Part shown: positions 33,085 through 42,204 of the stretch, one piece after another
Layout: each line of letters begins with the position of its first letter
How positions within the stretch are numbered: the first letter of the stretch is position 1
NCBI GenBank assembly: GCA_021324185.1
Contig: JAJPJN010000183.1
Location: 1 to 52,623, forward strand
Reading direction: 5' to 3'
Length of the DNA: 52,623 nt
DNA from: Terriglobia bacterium
Lineage (GTDB): Bacteria; Acidobacteriota; Terriglobia; Bryobacterales; Bryobacteraceae
Notes under the pieces: model-generated
Database searches by the model: none
The model's input: only the letters and a program-made list of their open reading frames with translations
Told to the model about the DNA's origin: nothing
Translations under genes and position numbers: made by a program

Positions 33085-34308
33085 ATGGGTCTTCCAACTT
33101 CCCTCGTGTGCAGCCGCTGCGGCCAGACGTTTGCTGCGAATCAACTGCTAAATCTGTGTGAATGCGGCGGGCCGCTGCTGGTGAATTATGACTTAGATGC
33201 AGTTCGAAGGAACTGGCGCAAAGAGGATCTGCAGGGCGCGCCGGCGAGCATGTGGCGCTACGAACCGGTGCTGCCGGCCACGCGCTCTGAAGCGGTCTCT
33301 TTGGGTGAAGGCTGGACGCCTCTGGTAGGGGCAGAGAAACTGGGGCGGGAACTCGGGGCGGAAAACCTCTGGATCAAGGATGAAGGGCAGAATCCGACCG
33401 ATTCCTTTAAAGCCAGAGGGTTGTGCTGCGCCGTCACCATGGCAAAGAAATTAGGAGCCAAAAAACTCGCGATTCCGTCTGCAGGGAATGCCGCGAGCGC
33501 GCTGGCGGCGTATGCGGCTGCGGCCGGAATCGAGGCCAACATTTTCATGCCGCGCGATGTGCCGCAGGCGAATTTCGTGGAGTGTAAAGCCTACGGCGCA
33601 AACGTGACGCTGGTGGATGGGCTGATCAGCGATTGCGGAAAAATGGTTGCCGAACGCAAGGCGCGCGAGGGCTGGTACGAAGTCAGCACGTTGAAGGAGC
33701 CCTATCGCATTGAAGGCAAGAAGACGATGGGCTACGAGGTCGCGGAGCAATTCGAATGGCAGCTTCCTGACGCCATTCTGTACCCTTGCGGCGGCGGAGT
33801 TGGCCTGATCGGGATGTGGAAGGCGTTCGAGGAACTGGAAAAGCTGGGCTGGACCGGCAGCAAGCGCCCGAAGATGATTTCCGTACAGGCGGCAGGTTGT
33901 GCCCCGATTACGCGCGCGTTCGAAGAACACAAAGAAACGAGCGAATTCTGGCAGGATGCGCACACGATCGCGAGCGGGCTGCGCGTGCCGAAAGCGCTCG
34001 GGGATTTTCTCGTGTTGCGGGCGATTCGCGAAAGCGGCGGCGTTGCGATTTCCATTTCCGACGAAGAGATGCTGGATGCAGGACAGGAAACTGCGGCTTG
34101 CGAAGGAATCTTTCCGGCGCCCGAAGGCGGAGCTTGCGTTGCTGCTGTGCGTGAGCTCTTGCGAACCGGTTTTCTGCGCCCGGAAGAAAAGATCGTGATC
34201 TTCAACACGGGGTCAGGGCTCAAATATCTGGAGGCGTACTCAACGCGTTTTCCGCGCCATGTAGCTGCGGAACAGGACAAGCTGGGCGGGCTCATTACGC
34301 CGCGGTAA
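33085..34308 (+). CDS. thrC: Threonine synthase
   Basis: A 407-residue PLP enzyme converting O-phosphohomoserine to threonine. It has the N-terminal zinc-ribbon-like segment of this class (CSRCGQTF and LCECGG), LGEGWTPLV, the PLP lysine in DSFKARG, SAGNAASALAAYAA and the glycine-rich PCGGGVGLIGMWKAF. Length and order fit the short threonine synthase class. GAGGTGATAA precedes the ATG. No other threonine genes are near. Cysteate synthase or other fold-type II enzymes are less likely given the N-terminal metal motif. Confidence 0.94.
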   Translation: MGLPTSLVCSRCGQTFAANQLLNLCECGGPLLVNYDLDAVRRNWRKEDLQGAPASMWRYEPVLPATRSEAVSLGEGWTPLVGAEKLGRELGAENLWIKDEGQNPTDSFKARGLCCAVTMAKKLGAKKLAIPSAGNAASALAAYAAAAGIEANIFMPRDVPQANFVECKAYGANVTLVDGLISDCGKMVAERKAREGWYEVSTLKEPYRIEGKKTMGYEVAEQFEWQLPDAILYPCGGGVGLIGMWKAFEELEKLGWTGSKRPKMISVQAAGCAPITRAFEEHKETSEFWQDAHTIASGLRVPKALGDFLVLRAIRESGGVAISISDEEMLDAGQETAACEGIFPAPEGGACVAAVRELLRTGFLRPEEKIVIFNTGSGLKYLEAYSTRFPRHVAAEQDKLGGLITPR

Positions 34309-34493
34309 ATCTTCAGTAAAAATCCGCGTAGAACTGCCAGATCGGAGTGATTCGCTGCCAGGCCGCGCCCATTTGTGGCACGATAGAAGGGTCAGTTTGG
34401 AGTGCCGGTTTTCCCGCTTTGTGTGTTTCCCTCGCAGGTTTCGCCCAACTCAGGTTACCTCGTTTCCGAACAACAGTTAGGAGAGTTTATTCA

Positions 34494-34817
34494 GTGACAA
34501 AGCTTTTCGTAGGGAATCTTCCCTACAAGGCTACGGAAGCAGATCTTCAGAATTTTTTTGAAGAGGCTGGCGTACATGTGGACAGTGTCAATATTTTGCG
34601 TGACCGGTTCAGCGGCGAGGCCAGGGGATTTGGATTTGTCGAGATTAATGACGACGCACTGGCTACTCAGGCTGTGCAGTCCTGCAACGGCCGCGCTCTG
34701 ATGGGGCGCGCGCTGGTGGTGAATGAAGCGCGGCCGCCGGAGCGGCGTGAGCGCTCGCAAAGCGGCGGTGGCGGGGGACGCCAGCGCGATTTCGGCGGAA
34801 GCAAGAACCGCTGGTAA
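34494..34817 (+). CDS. RNA-binding protein with single RRM domain
   Basis: A 107-residue bacterial RRM protein. RNP2 is KLFVGNLP (residues 3-10), RNP1 is RGFGFVEI (44-51), and a Gly/Arg/Gln-rich tail follows (SGGGGGRQRDFGGSKNRW). Such proteins are thought to bind single-stranded RNA, often at low temperature. The GTG at 34494 is chosen because TAGGAGAG lies 8-9 bases upstream and the RRM begins at once; the frame is open further up without a domain. It is preceded by a 185-base leader with no gene, which could be a regulated 5' UTR. Confidence 0.92.
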   Translation: MTKLFVGNLPYKATEADLQNFFEEAGVHVDSVNILRDRFSGEARGFGFVEINDDALATQAVQSCNGRALMGRALVVNEARPPERRERSQSGGGGGRQRDFGGSKNRW

Positions 34818-34848
34818 TCAGGTTTTCCATTTCCGGAAGATGGATTGC

Positions 34849-35748
34849 ATGATTGCCGTCCATCTGGAGGCGGGCGCTGTTTCGATCCGGGATAAAGCGG
34901 CGCCCGAGCGAGCGGCTGGATTCGCGCTGCTCAAGACGCGCGTGGCCGGAATCTGCAACACCGATCTCGAGTTGCAGCGCGGCTATTACGGCTTTTTGGG
35001 AACGCCGGGACACGAATTCGTAGCGGATGTAGTGGAGGCGGATAATTCTGCGCTGGTGGGCCGCCGTGTGGTGGGCGAGATCAATCTCGCTTGCGGCCGC
35101 TGCGAATTTTGCGCCATTGGCTTGGGACGCCATTGCCTGAACTGGACGGTTCTGGGCATCGTGAAACACGCTGGTGCATTTGCCGAGTTCTTCACGCTTC
35201 CTGAAGCGAACCTGCATGTTGTGCCCGGCGGCATTTCCGACGAAGAAGCGGTTTTCGTTGAGCCACTTGCGGCGGCCTGTGAAATTCTGGATCAGGTTGA
35301 AATTCCGCGCGCAGAGCAGGTTGCTGTGTTGGGGCCCGGCAAGCTGGGTTCACTCATTGCGCAAGTGTTGCGGGCTCATGGCGCAAATGTGACGGTCTTC
35401 AGCCGGAATATGGCAAAGCCGCGTGCGGCCTACCGGTTTGTCGTGGATGCAACCGGTTCTGCAGAGGGACTGAAAGAGGCCATCGCAATGGCGCGGCCGC
35501 GTGGAACCGTCGTGATGAAATCGACCGTTCACGGCGATGTGCCGGTCGATACCGCGGCGGTTATCGTTAACGAGATCAGTTTGATCGGTTCGCGCTGCGG
35601 ACGATTTGAACCGGCGCTCGAATTGCTGAAAAGCCGTCAGGTAGATGTTCGTTCTTTGCTGCACGCGGAGTTTCCGCTCGGCGAAGCGGCGCAGGCGTTC
35701 GCCGAAGCGGCAAAACCGGGCGTGCTGAAAATCTTATTTCGGTTCTGA
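34849..35748 (+). CDS. Zinc-dependent alcohol dehydrogenase family protein (MDR)
   Basis: A protein of about 299 residues from the medium-chain dehydrogenase superfamily. The catalytic zinc Cys is in GICNTDLEL and His in GTPGHEF. The structural-zinc cysteines are all present in CGRCEFC plus HC. The Rossmann motif is VLGPGKLGSLIAQVL. It is shorter than usual (about 340), mainly in the cofactor domain. The ATG at 34849 is preferred to 34840 because GGAAG lies about 10 bases upstream. The substrate is unknown (alcohol, polyol or sugar). Its end overlaps the convergent BNR gene by 15 bases. Confidence 0.88.
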   Translation: MIAVHLEAGAVSIRDKAAPERAAGFALLKTRVAGICNTDLELQRGYYGFLGTPGHEFVADVVEADNSALVGRRVVGEINLACGRCEFCAIGLGRHCLNWTVLGIVKHAGAFAEFFTLPEANLHVVPGGISDEEAVFVEPLAAACEILDQVEIPRAEQVAVLGPGKLGSLIAQVLRAHGANVTVFSRNMAKPRAAYRFVVDATGSAEGLKEAIAMARPRGTVVMKSTVHGDVPVDTAAVIVNEISLIGSRCGRFEPALELLKSRQVDVRSLLHAEFPLGEAAQAFAEAAKPGVLKILFRF

Positions 35749-38700
35749 GCCTGACTGCGCTTTCGTTGTATTCGCGACCGCTGTGAGCGGCGTTATTCCG
35801 CCTCCAACCATCGCGCGATTGAACGCGGGTACTTCTTTGTCCACCAGAGCGCGGTAAGCGGCTTGCGCCGTGCTCAAGCTCTTCTCAATGGTCTCGAGCA
35901 CCTCGATTGAGGTCTGTGTTGGCGCAAAATTCGCGCCGCCTGCGACATCGCCGGCGCCGGTGCCGACCTCTCCATTCAGCCAGATCAGATTGAGATAGAT
36001 CTTATACGGCTCTACGTAATACTTGTCGTCGCTGTTTGCTTCCGTCTTGGAAATCAATTCGTACTCGACGTTCTTCATCTTCTGATCCATGCCTTGCACG
36101 GTCTTCAGCAGATCGGGTTTGCCGTTTTCGGCCCGCAGCATCTTCTGCACGTCCTCCACCTGCTTGCGCATCCACTCGATCTGATTCACCATATCGGAGG
36201 TCTGGGTGATGTCGTCGCGGATACGGAGTTGCAGTTTTACGGAAGCAGCCAATTCAGCATCCGTCGCGGGAGTTTTGGGCGACTTCAGAATTTCTATCGG
36301 CTCGTTGTAGTCTTTGCCGGCCACAGTCAAGCGCACCGTGTATTTGCCCGGCGCGACAATCGGGCCCACTTGAGCCTGCTGAATGCCCCAATGCGTGATC
36401 GGCCGGGAGTCGGCGTGGCGGAAACGCGGTTCATCCCAGATGAACGGATTGTCCGGTGCGTCGGTACGCAGCTTCACCAGCTTCGGCGGCTCGTAGCGCA
36501 GGTCCCAGTTGCGGCGATTGAGGCCGGGATGCGCAGCGATGTTCTTGTACTCGCGAACCGGTTTGCCTTGTGCATCGAGAATAGCGAGATTGGCACGCGC
36601 CGGCGACTTCAATTCGAAATCGATGAAGGCGTGGCCGCCGGGCACGAGGCGATACGCCGTTAGCGGCTTGTAGAGTGTGACGGCCGCTTCAGACGGATGA
36701 TCGGCTTTTTGCTCGAGCGGTGTGATGTCGTCCATGATGTAAATGCCACGGCCATATGTGGAGACAACTACGTCATGAAACGTCTTCTGTACTTCGATCC
36801 AAGTGACCGGCGCGTGCGGCAGGCCGGCTTCCATGGCATGCCAGTTTGCTCCATCATCAGAGGAATAATAGAAGCCGTTGCCCGTGCCGGCAAATAAGAG
36901 GCCTTTCTTGTTCGGATCTTCCGCTACTGACTTCACGTAGGCAAGCGGTCCCTTGGGTAAGCCGCCGGTGATCTTCGTCCAGCTCTTGCCGAAATCCGTC
37001 GTCTTGTAGATGTACGGATCACGATCGTCCATCAAGTGAAAATCGACCGCGATATAAGCTGTGCCCGGATCGAAAAATGACGGCTGAATTTTGGAGACGC
37101 TTCCCCAGGCCGGCATTCCGGCGATGTTCTGGGTCACATCGTTCCAATGAGCGCCGCCGTCTTTCGTGTACCAGACTTTGCCATCGTTTGTTCCTGCCCA
37201 GATGAGGCCTTTTTGAATGGACGAAGGCGCGATGGCAAACACCACCTCGCCGTAAAACTGGCCGAGATTATCGGCCACAATGCCGCCGGAGGAGACCAGG
37301 CGGCTGGGATCTTTGGTGGACAGATCAGGACTGATGACATCCCAGCTCTGCCCGCCGTTGCTGGTCTTGAAAATCACCTGGCAGCCGTAATAGACGGTGT
37401 TGTGATCGAAGGGATCGATCGCGAGCGGCGGCGTCCAGTGGCAGCGGTATTTGGTTTCGTTTGGAGGTGAATCGAGCGTGTGAATCCAGGGGCTGACTGA
37501 TCGAGCCTCTTTCGTCTTCGCGTTATAGCGCGTGACTTCGTTGCCGTAACAAGTAGCCCAAACGATGTCGGGATCGGTGGGATCAGGCAGAGTAAAGCCG
37601 GATTCGCATCCGCCGAGGTTGTGTTCCCAGCCGTCACCGGCAGCTTGGACGGGCATGCCGCCGACTGCTGCGCCGCCGCCGAGTCCACCACCGGGGCCGC
37701 CACGGCCGCCAGCGCCGGCAGCAGGATTTTCACCTTCAGCGGCTGGTGTTTCGCCAGCAGCAGGAGCCTGATTTTGAGTGCCGGGAGCGCCTGCCTGGGC
37801 TTGTGTTTGCGGCCGCGTTCCGGGGGCGCCCGGGCCTGCGGGTCCGCTAGGAACTGCGCCACCTCCGGAAGCTGCGCCGGCTGTATCCGGATTTTCCGTT
37901 TCTCCACCGCCACCGCCGCCGCGCCCGCCGAAGCTGCGCCCGGCGCTGGGACCACGCATGGTGCTGTTGTCCTGCATATTGGTGTAGATCCAATACGGAA
38001 TCTGATTATCGACGGCCACGTGGTACATCTGCCCGATGGGGAGAGTGACGCGGTGCAGGCCGCGCCCGTGGACCGTGGTAATGCTCATTCCGGCATCATC
38101 GGTGATGACAAAGCGGTCGGCGTTTGTCGGATCGATCCAGATATCGTGCGTATCGCCGCCCCAGGGGACAGTTCGAAACGTCTCGCCGCCATCGAGCGAT
38201 TGATGGAAGGAGCTGTTAGCAACCAGCACTTCGTTTTCATTTGAGGGTGAAACAGCGATGCGAATGTAGTAGCCGGCGCGCCCGATCAACTCACGGCTGT
38301 GGCTCAACACGCGCCAGTTTTCGCCCGCGTCATCGGAACGCCAAAGGGAGCCTTGATTCGCAGTCTGAATAAGAGCAAAGACGCGATTGGAATCGCTGGG
38401 CGCGATCGCGACGTCAATTTTGCCGACTGGAGGACGGGGCAGGCCGTGGCCTGAGATGCGCGACCAGGTAGAACCGCCGTCCCGCGACACGAAAACCCCG
38501 CTGCCCGGACCGCCGCTGAATTCTCCGTAGGTGTGCATGACGATTTGCCACATGCCGGCGAAGAGAATGTGCGGATTGTGCGGGTCCATCGCTAATCCCG
38601 AACAGCCGGTATTCTCATCTGCAAAGAGGACGCGGTCCCAATGAGTGCCGCCGTCGGTAGTGCGGAAGACGCCGCGCTCCTGCTGCGGGCCCGTGGCGCG

Positions 38701-39201
38701 GCCTAAAGCGCAGACGAAGACATCGTTTGCGTTCTGGGGATCGATGACGATTCGCGCGATGCGGCCGGTTTGATCGAGGCCCATGTGCTTCCACGTCTTG
38801 CCTGCGTCTGTGGAGCGATAGACGCCATCGCCCATTACGTCGCTATCGCGAATGGCCCAAGCTTCGCCGGTGCCCGCCCAGACGGTACTTGGATCAGATT
38901 GCGCAACCGCCAAAGCGCCAATTGCGGCGGCGGGCTGATCGTCAAAAATGGCCTGAAAGCGGTTGCCGCCATCGGTCGATTTCCAGACGCCGCCGGATGC
39001 CGCGCCGGCGTAATAGACGCTTGGATCTCCCGGTACGCCCGCCACGGCAGAGATTCGATTGCCGACTTGCGGTCCGAGAAATCGAAACCGCAATCCGTCC
39101 TGATTGGCGCGCGCAGCGCCGCCTGCCTGGGCCGATGCTGAAATGCATGCGCAGAGCATGCCTAATGAACAAAGGCTAAGTTTATGGATTAATCGCACCA
39201 C
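35734..39201 (-). CDS. Secreted BNR/sortilin-like beta-propeller protein
   Basis: A 1155-residue exported protein. A signal peptide (residues 1-25) is followed by many BNR/Asp-box repeats (GGVWKSTDGGNRF, GVYRSTDAGKTWKHM, GVFVSRDGGSTWSRI, IYKTTDFGKSWTKI) building one or two beta-propellers, then a C-terminal beta and helical region. At about residues 425-520 a Gly/Ala/Pro/Gln-rich low-complexity insert interrupts the propeller. Such VPS10/sortilin-like giants are abundant in Acidobacteria; glycan or protein binding is presumed, and catalysis is not shown. Tandem GTG codons at the start follow TGAGGAGCG. Confidence 0.92.
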   Translation of the reverse strand: MVRLIHKLSLCSLGMLCACISASAQAGGAARANQDGLRFRFLGPQVGNRISAVAGVPGDPSVYYAGAASGGVWKSTDGGNRFQAIFDDQPAAAIGALAVAQSDPSTVWAGTGEAWAIRDSDVMGDGVYRSTDAGKTWKHMGLDQTGRIARIVIDPQNANDVFVCALGRATGPQQERGVFRTTDGGTHWDRVLFADENTGCSGLAMDPHNPHILFAGMWQIVMHTYGEFSGGPGSGVFVSRDGGSTWSRISGHGLPRPPVGKIDVAIAPSDSNRVFALIQTANQGSLWRSDDAGENWRVLSHSRELIGRAGYYIRIAVSPSNENEVLVANSSFHQSLDGGETFRTVPWGGDTHDIWIDPTNADRFVITDDAGMSITTVHGRGLHRVTLPIGQMYHVAVDNQIPYWIYTNMQDNSTMRGPSAGRSFGGRGGGGGGETENPDTAGAASGGGAVPSGPAGPGAPGTRPQTQAQAGAPGTQNQAPAAGETPAAEGENPAAGAGGRGGPGGGLGGGAAVGGMPVQAAGDGWEHNLGGCESGFTLPDPTDPDIVWATCYGNEVTRYNAKTKEARSVSPWIHTLDSPPNETKYRCHWTPPLAIDPFDHNTVYYGCQVIFKTSNGGQSWDVISPDLSTKDPSRLVSSGGIVADNLGQFYGEVVFAIAPSSIQKGLIWAGTNDGKVWYTKDGGAHWNDVTQNIAGMPAWGSVSKIQPSFFDPGTAYIAVDFHLMDDRDPYIYKTTDFGKSWTKITGGLPKGPLAYVKSVAEDPNKKGLLFAGTGNGFYYSSDDGANWHAMEAGLPHAPVTWIEVQKTFHDVVVSTYGRGIYIMDDITPLEQKADHPSEAAVTLYKPLTAYRLVPGGHAFIDFELKSPARANLAILDAQGKPVREYKNIAAHPGLNRRNWDLRYEPPKLVKLRTDAPDNPFIWDEPRFRHADSRPITHWGIQQAQVGPIVAPGKYTVRLTVAGKDYNEPIEILKSPKTPATDAELAASVKLQLRIRDDITQTSDMVNQIEWMRKQVEDVQKMLRAENGKPDLLKTVQGMDQKMKNVEYELISKTEANSDDKYYVEPYKIYLNLIWLNGEVGTGAGDVAGGANFAPTQTSIEVLETIEKSLSTAQAAYRALVDKEVPAFNRAMVGGGITPLTAVANTTKAQSGSEPK

Positions 39202-39274
39202 CGCTCCTCAATGAAGGGGATGCGAACCAGTATATGACGCGCGTAAGCGCTTTCACGACTATGATCAGAAGCTG

Positions 39275-40336
39275 ATGAAGTTTTCGCGAATGATCTCGGC
39301 CGTGGATCTGCATGCTTGCGGCGAACCTGGCCGCGTTATTACCGGCGGAGTCCTGGATGTGCCCGGAAACAGCATGTTTGAGAAGCGGCTTTATATCGAG
39401 AAGCACATGGATGATCTACGGCTGCGAATGCTGCGCGAGCCGCGCGGGTACCCGGCTGCAAACTGCAATCTGCTGCTGCCGCCGGCGCACCCGGAAGCGG
39501 ATGCCGGCTTCGTGATTATGGAGCAGGTGGAATACCCGCCTATGTCGGGCAGCAACACGATTTGTGTTGTGACGGCTCTGCTTGAAACCGGAATGATTCG
39601 CGCGCAGGGCGACACAGTGCGGCTGAAATTGGAAGCGCCTGCAGGCCTGATTGGGGTTGAGGCGCAAATGCGGGATGGGCAGGTGATCGCCGTGACTTTT
39701 CAGAACCAGCCTGCCTTTGCCGTGCATTTGGATGCGAAAGTCGAGGTGCCGCAATTGGGCACGATTCAGGTCGATGTCGCGTATGGTGGTATGTTCTACG
39801 TCATTGCGGATGCCGGGCAGTTCGGATTGAAACTCACTCCGGACGAGGCGCGCGATATCGTGCGTATCGGGGAGATGATCAAAGCCGCCAGCCGCGATCA
39901 ACTTCCCGCTGTGCATCCGGAGAACCCGGCGATTTCGGGAATTACCATCGCACAGCTTTCGGCTCCGGCAATAGGCGAAGCAGACCGGCGCAATGCCGTG
40001 ATCGTCTCGACCGGAGAACTGGATTGGAATCGCCCGTCCTCCTGGACGGGAACGCTCGATCGGTCGCCCTGTGGCACGGGTACCTGCGCCAAAATGGCTG
40101 TGCTGCATGCGAAAGGGCTTCTGCCGCTCAACCAGGGTTTCGTTCACGAAGGCATTCTGGGTACGACTTTCACCGGGCGCTTGCTGGCGGAGAGCAAGAC
40201 GGGCCCATATAACTCCGTAGTCCCGGCCATTACGGGGCGGGCATGGATTACGGGCTTCGCAAATTACGTGGTCGCGGAGGATGATCCGTTTCCGGACGGC
40301 TTTGTCGTTGGGGATCTATGGGCGGCGGCGAAATAA
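39275..40336 (+). CDS. Proline racemase-family protein (Ser-Cys pair)
   Basis: A 353-residue member of the proline racemase / hydroxyproline epimerase family. The first catalytic position, Cys in proline racemase and 4-hydroxyproline epimerase, is Ser91 (PPMSGSNTI). The second is the normal Cys266 (DRSPCGTGT). Family knowledge: residue pairs differ between racemases, epimerases and trans-3-hydroxyproline dehydratases, so a Ser-Cys pair cannot be equated with proline racemase. DLHACGEPGRVITGG at the N-terminus is typical. A role in hydroxyproline or proline catabolism is likely. The next frame, a transporter, may be its partner for uptake. Confidence 0.9.
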   Translation: MKFSRMISAVDLHACGEPGRVITGGVLDVPGNSMFEKRLYIEKHMDDLRLRMLREPRGYPAANCNLLLPPAHPEADAGFVIMEQVEYPPMSGSNTICVVTALLETGMIRAQGDTVRLKLEAPAGLIGVEAQMRDGQVIAVTFQNQPAFAVHLDAKVEVPQLGTIQVDVAYGGMFYVIADAGQFGLKLTPDEARDIVRIGEMIKAASRDQLPAVHPENPAISGITIAQLSAPAIGEADRRNAVIVSTGELDWNRPSSWTGTLDRSPCGTGTCAKMAVLHAKGLLPLNQGFVHEGILGTTFTGRLLAESKTGPYNSVVPAITGRAWITGFANYVVAEDDPFPDGFVVGDLWAAAK

Positions 40337-40477
40337 GAAGCAACCCCGGAGACGGAAAAGCGCAAGCAGGAAGCCGGATGTATTTCGCTGCGAACGCTAC
40401 CATTTCTCTTTACGGGTTCGCACATTCACGAGAGTTCGCGCCGCCTTGCCTATGCCGCACTCATCGCGGTCTGCTTA

Positions 40478-41371
40478 TTGTGGGGCGCGACGTATCTCGC
40501 CATTCGCGTCGCAGTGGAGGAGATACCACCCCTTTATCTGATTTCCGGCCGGTACATTATTTCCGGTGCGATTTTACTGGCGCTCGCCGCCCTCGGAGGA
40601 GCGAGACTCCCGCGCGGGCGCGAACTGCTCTATACGGCGCTGTGCGGCATCATCTGCATTGGGATCGGAAACGGATTTCTCGCCATCGTCGAGCAATGGA
40701 TTCCCAGCGGATTAAGCGCTCTGTTCTACACCACTTGTCCGTTCTGGATGATCGGCATTGATGCGCTGCTGCCGCATGGAAAAAAGCCGCATCGCGTCAG
40801 CGTCACTGGCTTAGTCCTTGGGGTCTGTGGAGTGATTTATCTCGTCTGGCCGGCTGTTCACGGTGAAGGAATTACCGGACGCACGGTGGCCGGATTTCTG
40901 CTTCTGCAGGTCAGCGGCATCGGCTGGACGCTCGGGTCCTTGTTGCAGAAACGCGTCAGGACGCAGGTTCCTCTGTTCGTCAGCGGAGCGGTGCAGCAGT
41001 TCGCGGCGGGTCTCGCGGTGGGAGTGCCGGCGGTGATCTTGGAAAAGCCGCCGCACACGATTTCGCTACAGTCGGATCTCGCGGTCGGCTATCTCGTCAT
41101 CTTCGGCTCGATTGTAGGATTCAGCAGCTATATCTATGCGCTGGCGCGCTTGCCGGTGGCGCTGGTCTCCATCTATTTGTTTGTGAATCCGATTGTCGCG
41201 GTATTCCTGGGCTGGCTCTTGTTGCGTGAACCGTTTGGCTATCGCGAGCTCGTGTCGATGGCCATTATCTTTGCGGGCATTGCGTTAGTGCGCTGGAGCG
41301 AAATGAGCCGCGGCGTAAGCGTAAGCACGGGCGGATTTGACGACTCTGCAGTGATTCCCGTTAATGAGTAA
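40478..41371 (+). CDS. EamA/DMT-family transporter, 5' start unclear
   Basis: A drug/metabolite transporter of two EamA repeats and about ten helices (YLISGRYIISGAILLALAAL; GNGFLAIVEQWIPSGLSALF; the repeat at IFGSIVGFSSYIYALARLPVALVSIYLFVNPIVAVFLGW). The first canonical start codon, TTG 40478, falls inside helix 1. The open frame upstream reads ESSRRLAYAALIAVCLLWGATY, clearly the real helix 1, but has no ATG, GTG or TTG back to the racemase stop at 40336, which is in the same frame. Either a rare start (ATT 40382 or CTG 40388), a frameshift from ATG 40379, or read-through must be involved. Confidence 0.8.
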   Translation: MWGATYLAIRVAVEEIPPLYLISGRYIISGAILLALAALGGARLPRGRELLYTALCGIICIGIGNGFLAIVEQWIPSGLSALFYTTCPFWMIGIDALLPHGKKPHRVSVTGLVLGVCGVIYLVWPAVHGEGITGRTVAGFLLLQVSGIGWTLGSLLQKRVRTQVPLFVSGAVQQFAAGLAVGVPAVILEKPPHTISLQSDLAVGYLVIFGSIVGFSSYIYALARLPVALVSIYLFVNPIVAVFLGWLLLREPFGYRELVSMAIIFAGIALVRWSEMSRGVSVSTGGFDDSAVIPVNE

Positions 41372-41820
41372 CGGCGCCGTATCAGCGGTTTGGCAGCGAC
41401 GACGTCTGGTAACTCCGTCGCAATGGCGTTCACAACCGCAGCGGCTTCGGAAAAAGTTCCGAGACTTGTTTCTGTGATTTGCCCGTCCGCAACAAAGACC
41501 ACGGCGGCACGGCGCGTCACAAAGTATACGGCGACGAATATGGTGGCTAAGGCTGCAAAGGGCAATCCGGCTTTGTCGCCCTGCTTTGATAAGGCGGCTG
41601 CGGCGGCCAACAGGTAGATGGCAGCCGCGATGACCAAATAACCCGGGTTCGTTGTGACGATTCGCTTCAGTTTGGTAATTTGCGGCAGACGGATGATGGC
41701 TTGCGCGCGCAGATCACGCCGCCGGACTACGATGTAATTCTTTGTCACTGTCGCCAGGGAATTCTCGTGCAATATCTCTTCAGCCGCCAGGGCAGTCTTC
41801 ACCGGGTCCGTATGCTTCAC
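41239..41820 (-). CDS. Hypothetical two-helix membrane protein
   Basis: About 193 residues. An N-terminal region reads HENSLATVTKNYIVVRRRDLRAQAIIRLPQITKLKR, which resembles small PH-like or DUF6232-type membrane-associated beta domains; I do not assign a family. Two adjacent helices follow (YLVIAAAIYLLAAAAAL and LPFAALATIFVAVYFV), then a second soluble segment. The GTG at 41820 is taken as start, directly abutting the divergent DUF2809 gene. The last 133 bases overlap the EamA gene, so the tail may not be informative. Confidence 0.62.
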   Translation of the reverse strand: MKHTDPVKTALAAEEILHENSLATVTKNYIVVRRRDLRAQAIIRLPQITKLKRIVTTNPGYLVIAAAIYLLAAAAALSKQGDKAGLPFAALATIFVAVYFVTRRAAVVFVADGQITETSLGTFSEAAAVVNAIATELPDVVAAKPLIRRRYSLTGITAESSNPPVLTLTPRLISLQRTNAMPAKIMAIDTSSR

Positions 41821-42204
41821 ATGCGGCAACGCTTTTTGCTCCTCTTAACTGCTGTTCTTATCGGTGCGGCAGGCTATTGGCTGAGGTTTTTGGCGCCGAT
41901 CGGTGCCGAGTGGCGCGATCGCTCGGGTGGCATAGCCTACGTTGTGTTCTGGGTCGTAGTGGTAGCCGGTTTAGTTCCCCAGGCCAGGCGCTGGCGAATC
42001 GCGCTGACTGTTTTCCTGGTTACGTGCGGATTGGAGTTTGCGCAGTTGTGGCAGCCGCCATGGCTCGAAGCGATACGCAGAACGTTCCTGGGAAGAGTGA
42101 TTCTTGGAACTACGTTCGACTGGTCGGATTTTCCGTCGTATGTCGCCGGGGCCTTACTTGGGTGGGCGCTGCTTTGCGTGCTCTTGCGACGGAGTGCCGG
42201 TTAG
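41821..42204 (+). CDS. DUF2809 membrane protein
   Basis: A 127-residue polytopic protein with four helices and the DUF2809 pattern: EFAQLWQPPWLEAIRRTFLG, then TTFDWSDFPSYVAGALLGW. Function unknown. The ATG at 41821 is chosen as the start of helix 1; one three codons earlier is possible. Its start codon abuts that of the gene on the other strand, so each promoter must lie inside the other gene. Its TAG shares three bases with the ogt stop at 42201-42203 (TTAG). Confidence 0.82.
   Translation: MRQRFLLLLTAVLIGAAGYWLRFLAPIGAEWRDRSGGIAYVVFWVVVVAGLVPQARRWRIALTVFLVTCGLEFAQLWQPPWLEAIRRTFLGRVILGTTFDWSDFPSYVAGALLGWALLCVLLRRSAG

Noticed and set aside
34375-34400. Sigma-54-like TGGCACG upstream of the RRM gene
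   Set aside because: The -12 GC element is missing at the right spacing.
34723-34848. Upstream extension of the zinc dehydrogenase into the RRM gene
   Set aside because: The extra residues lack family similarity and would overlap the RRM coding region by about 95 bases; the ATG at 34849 fits better.
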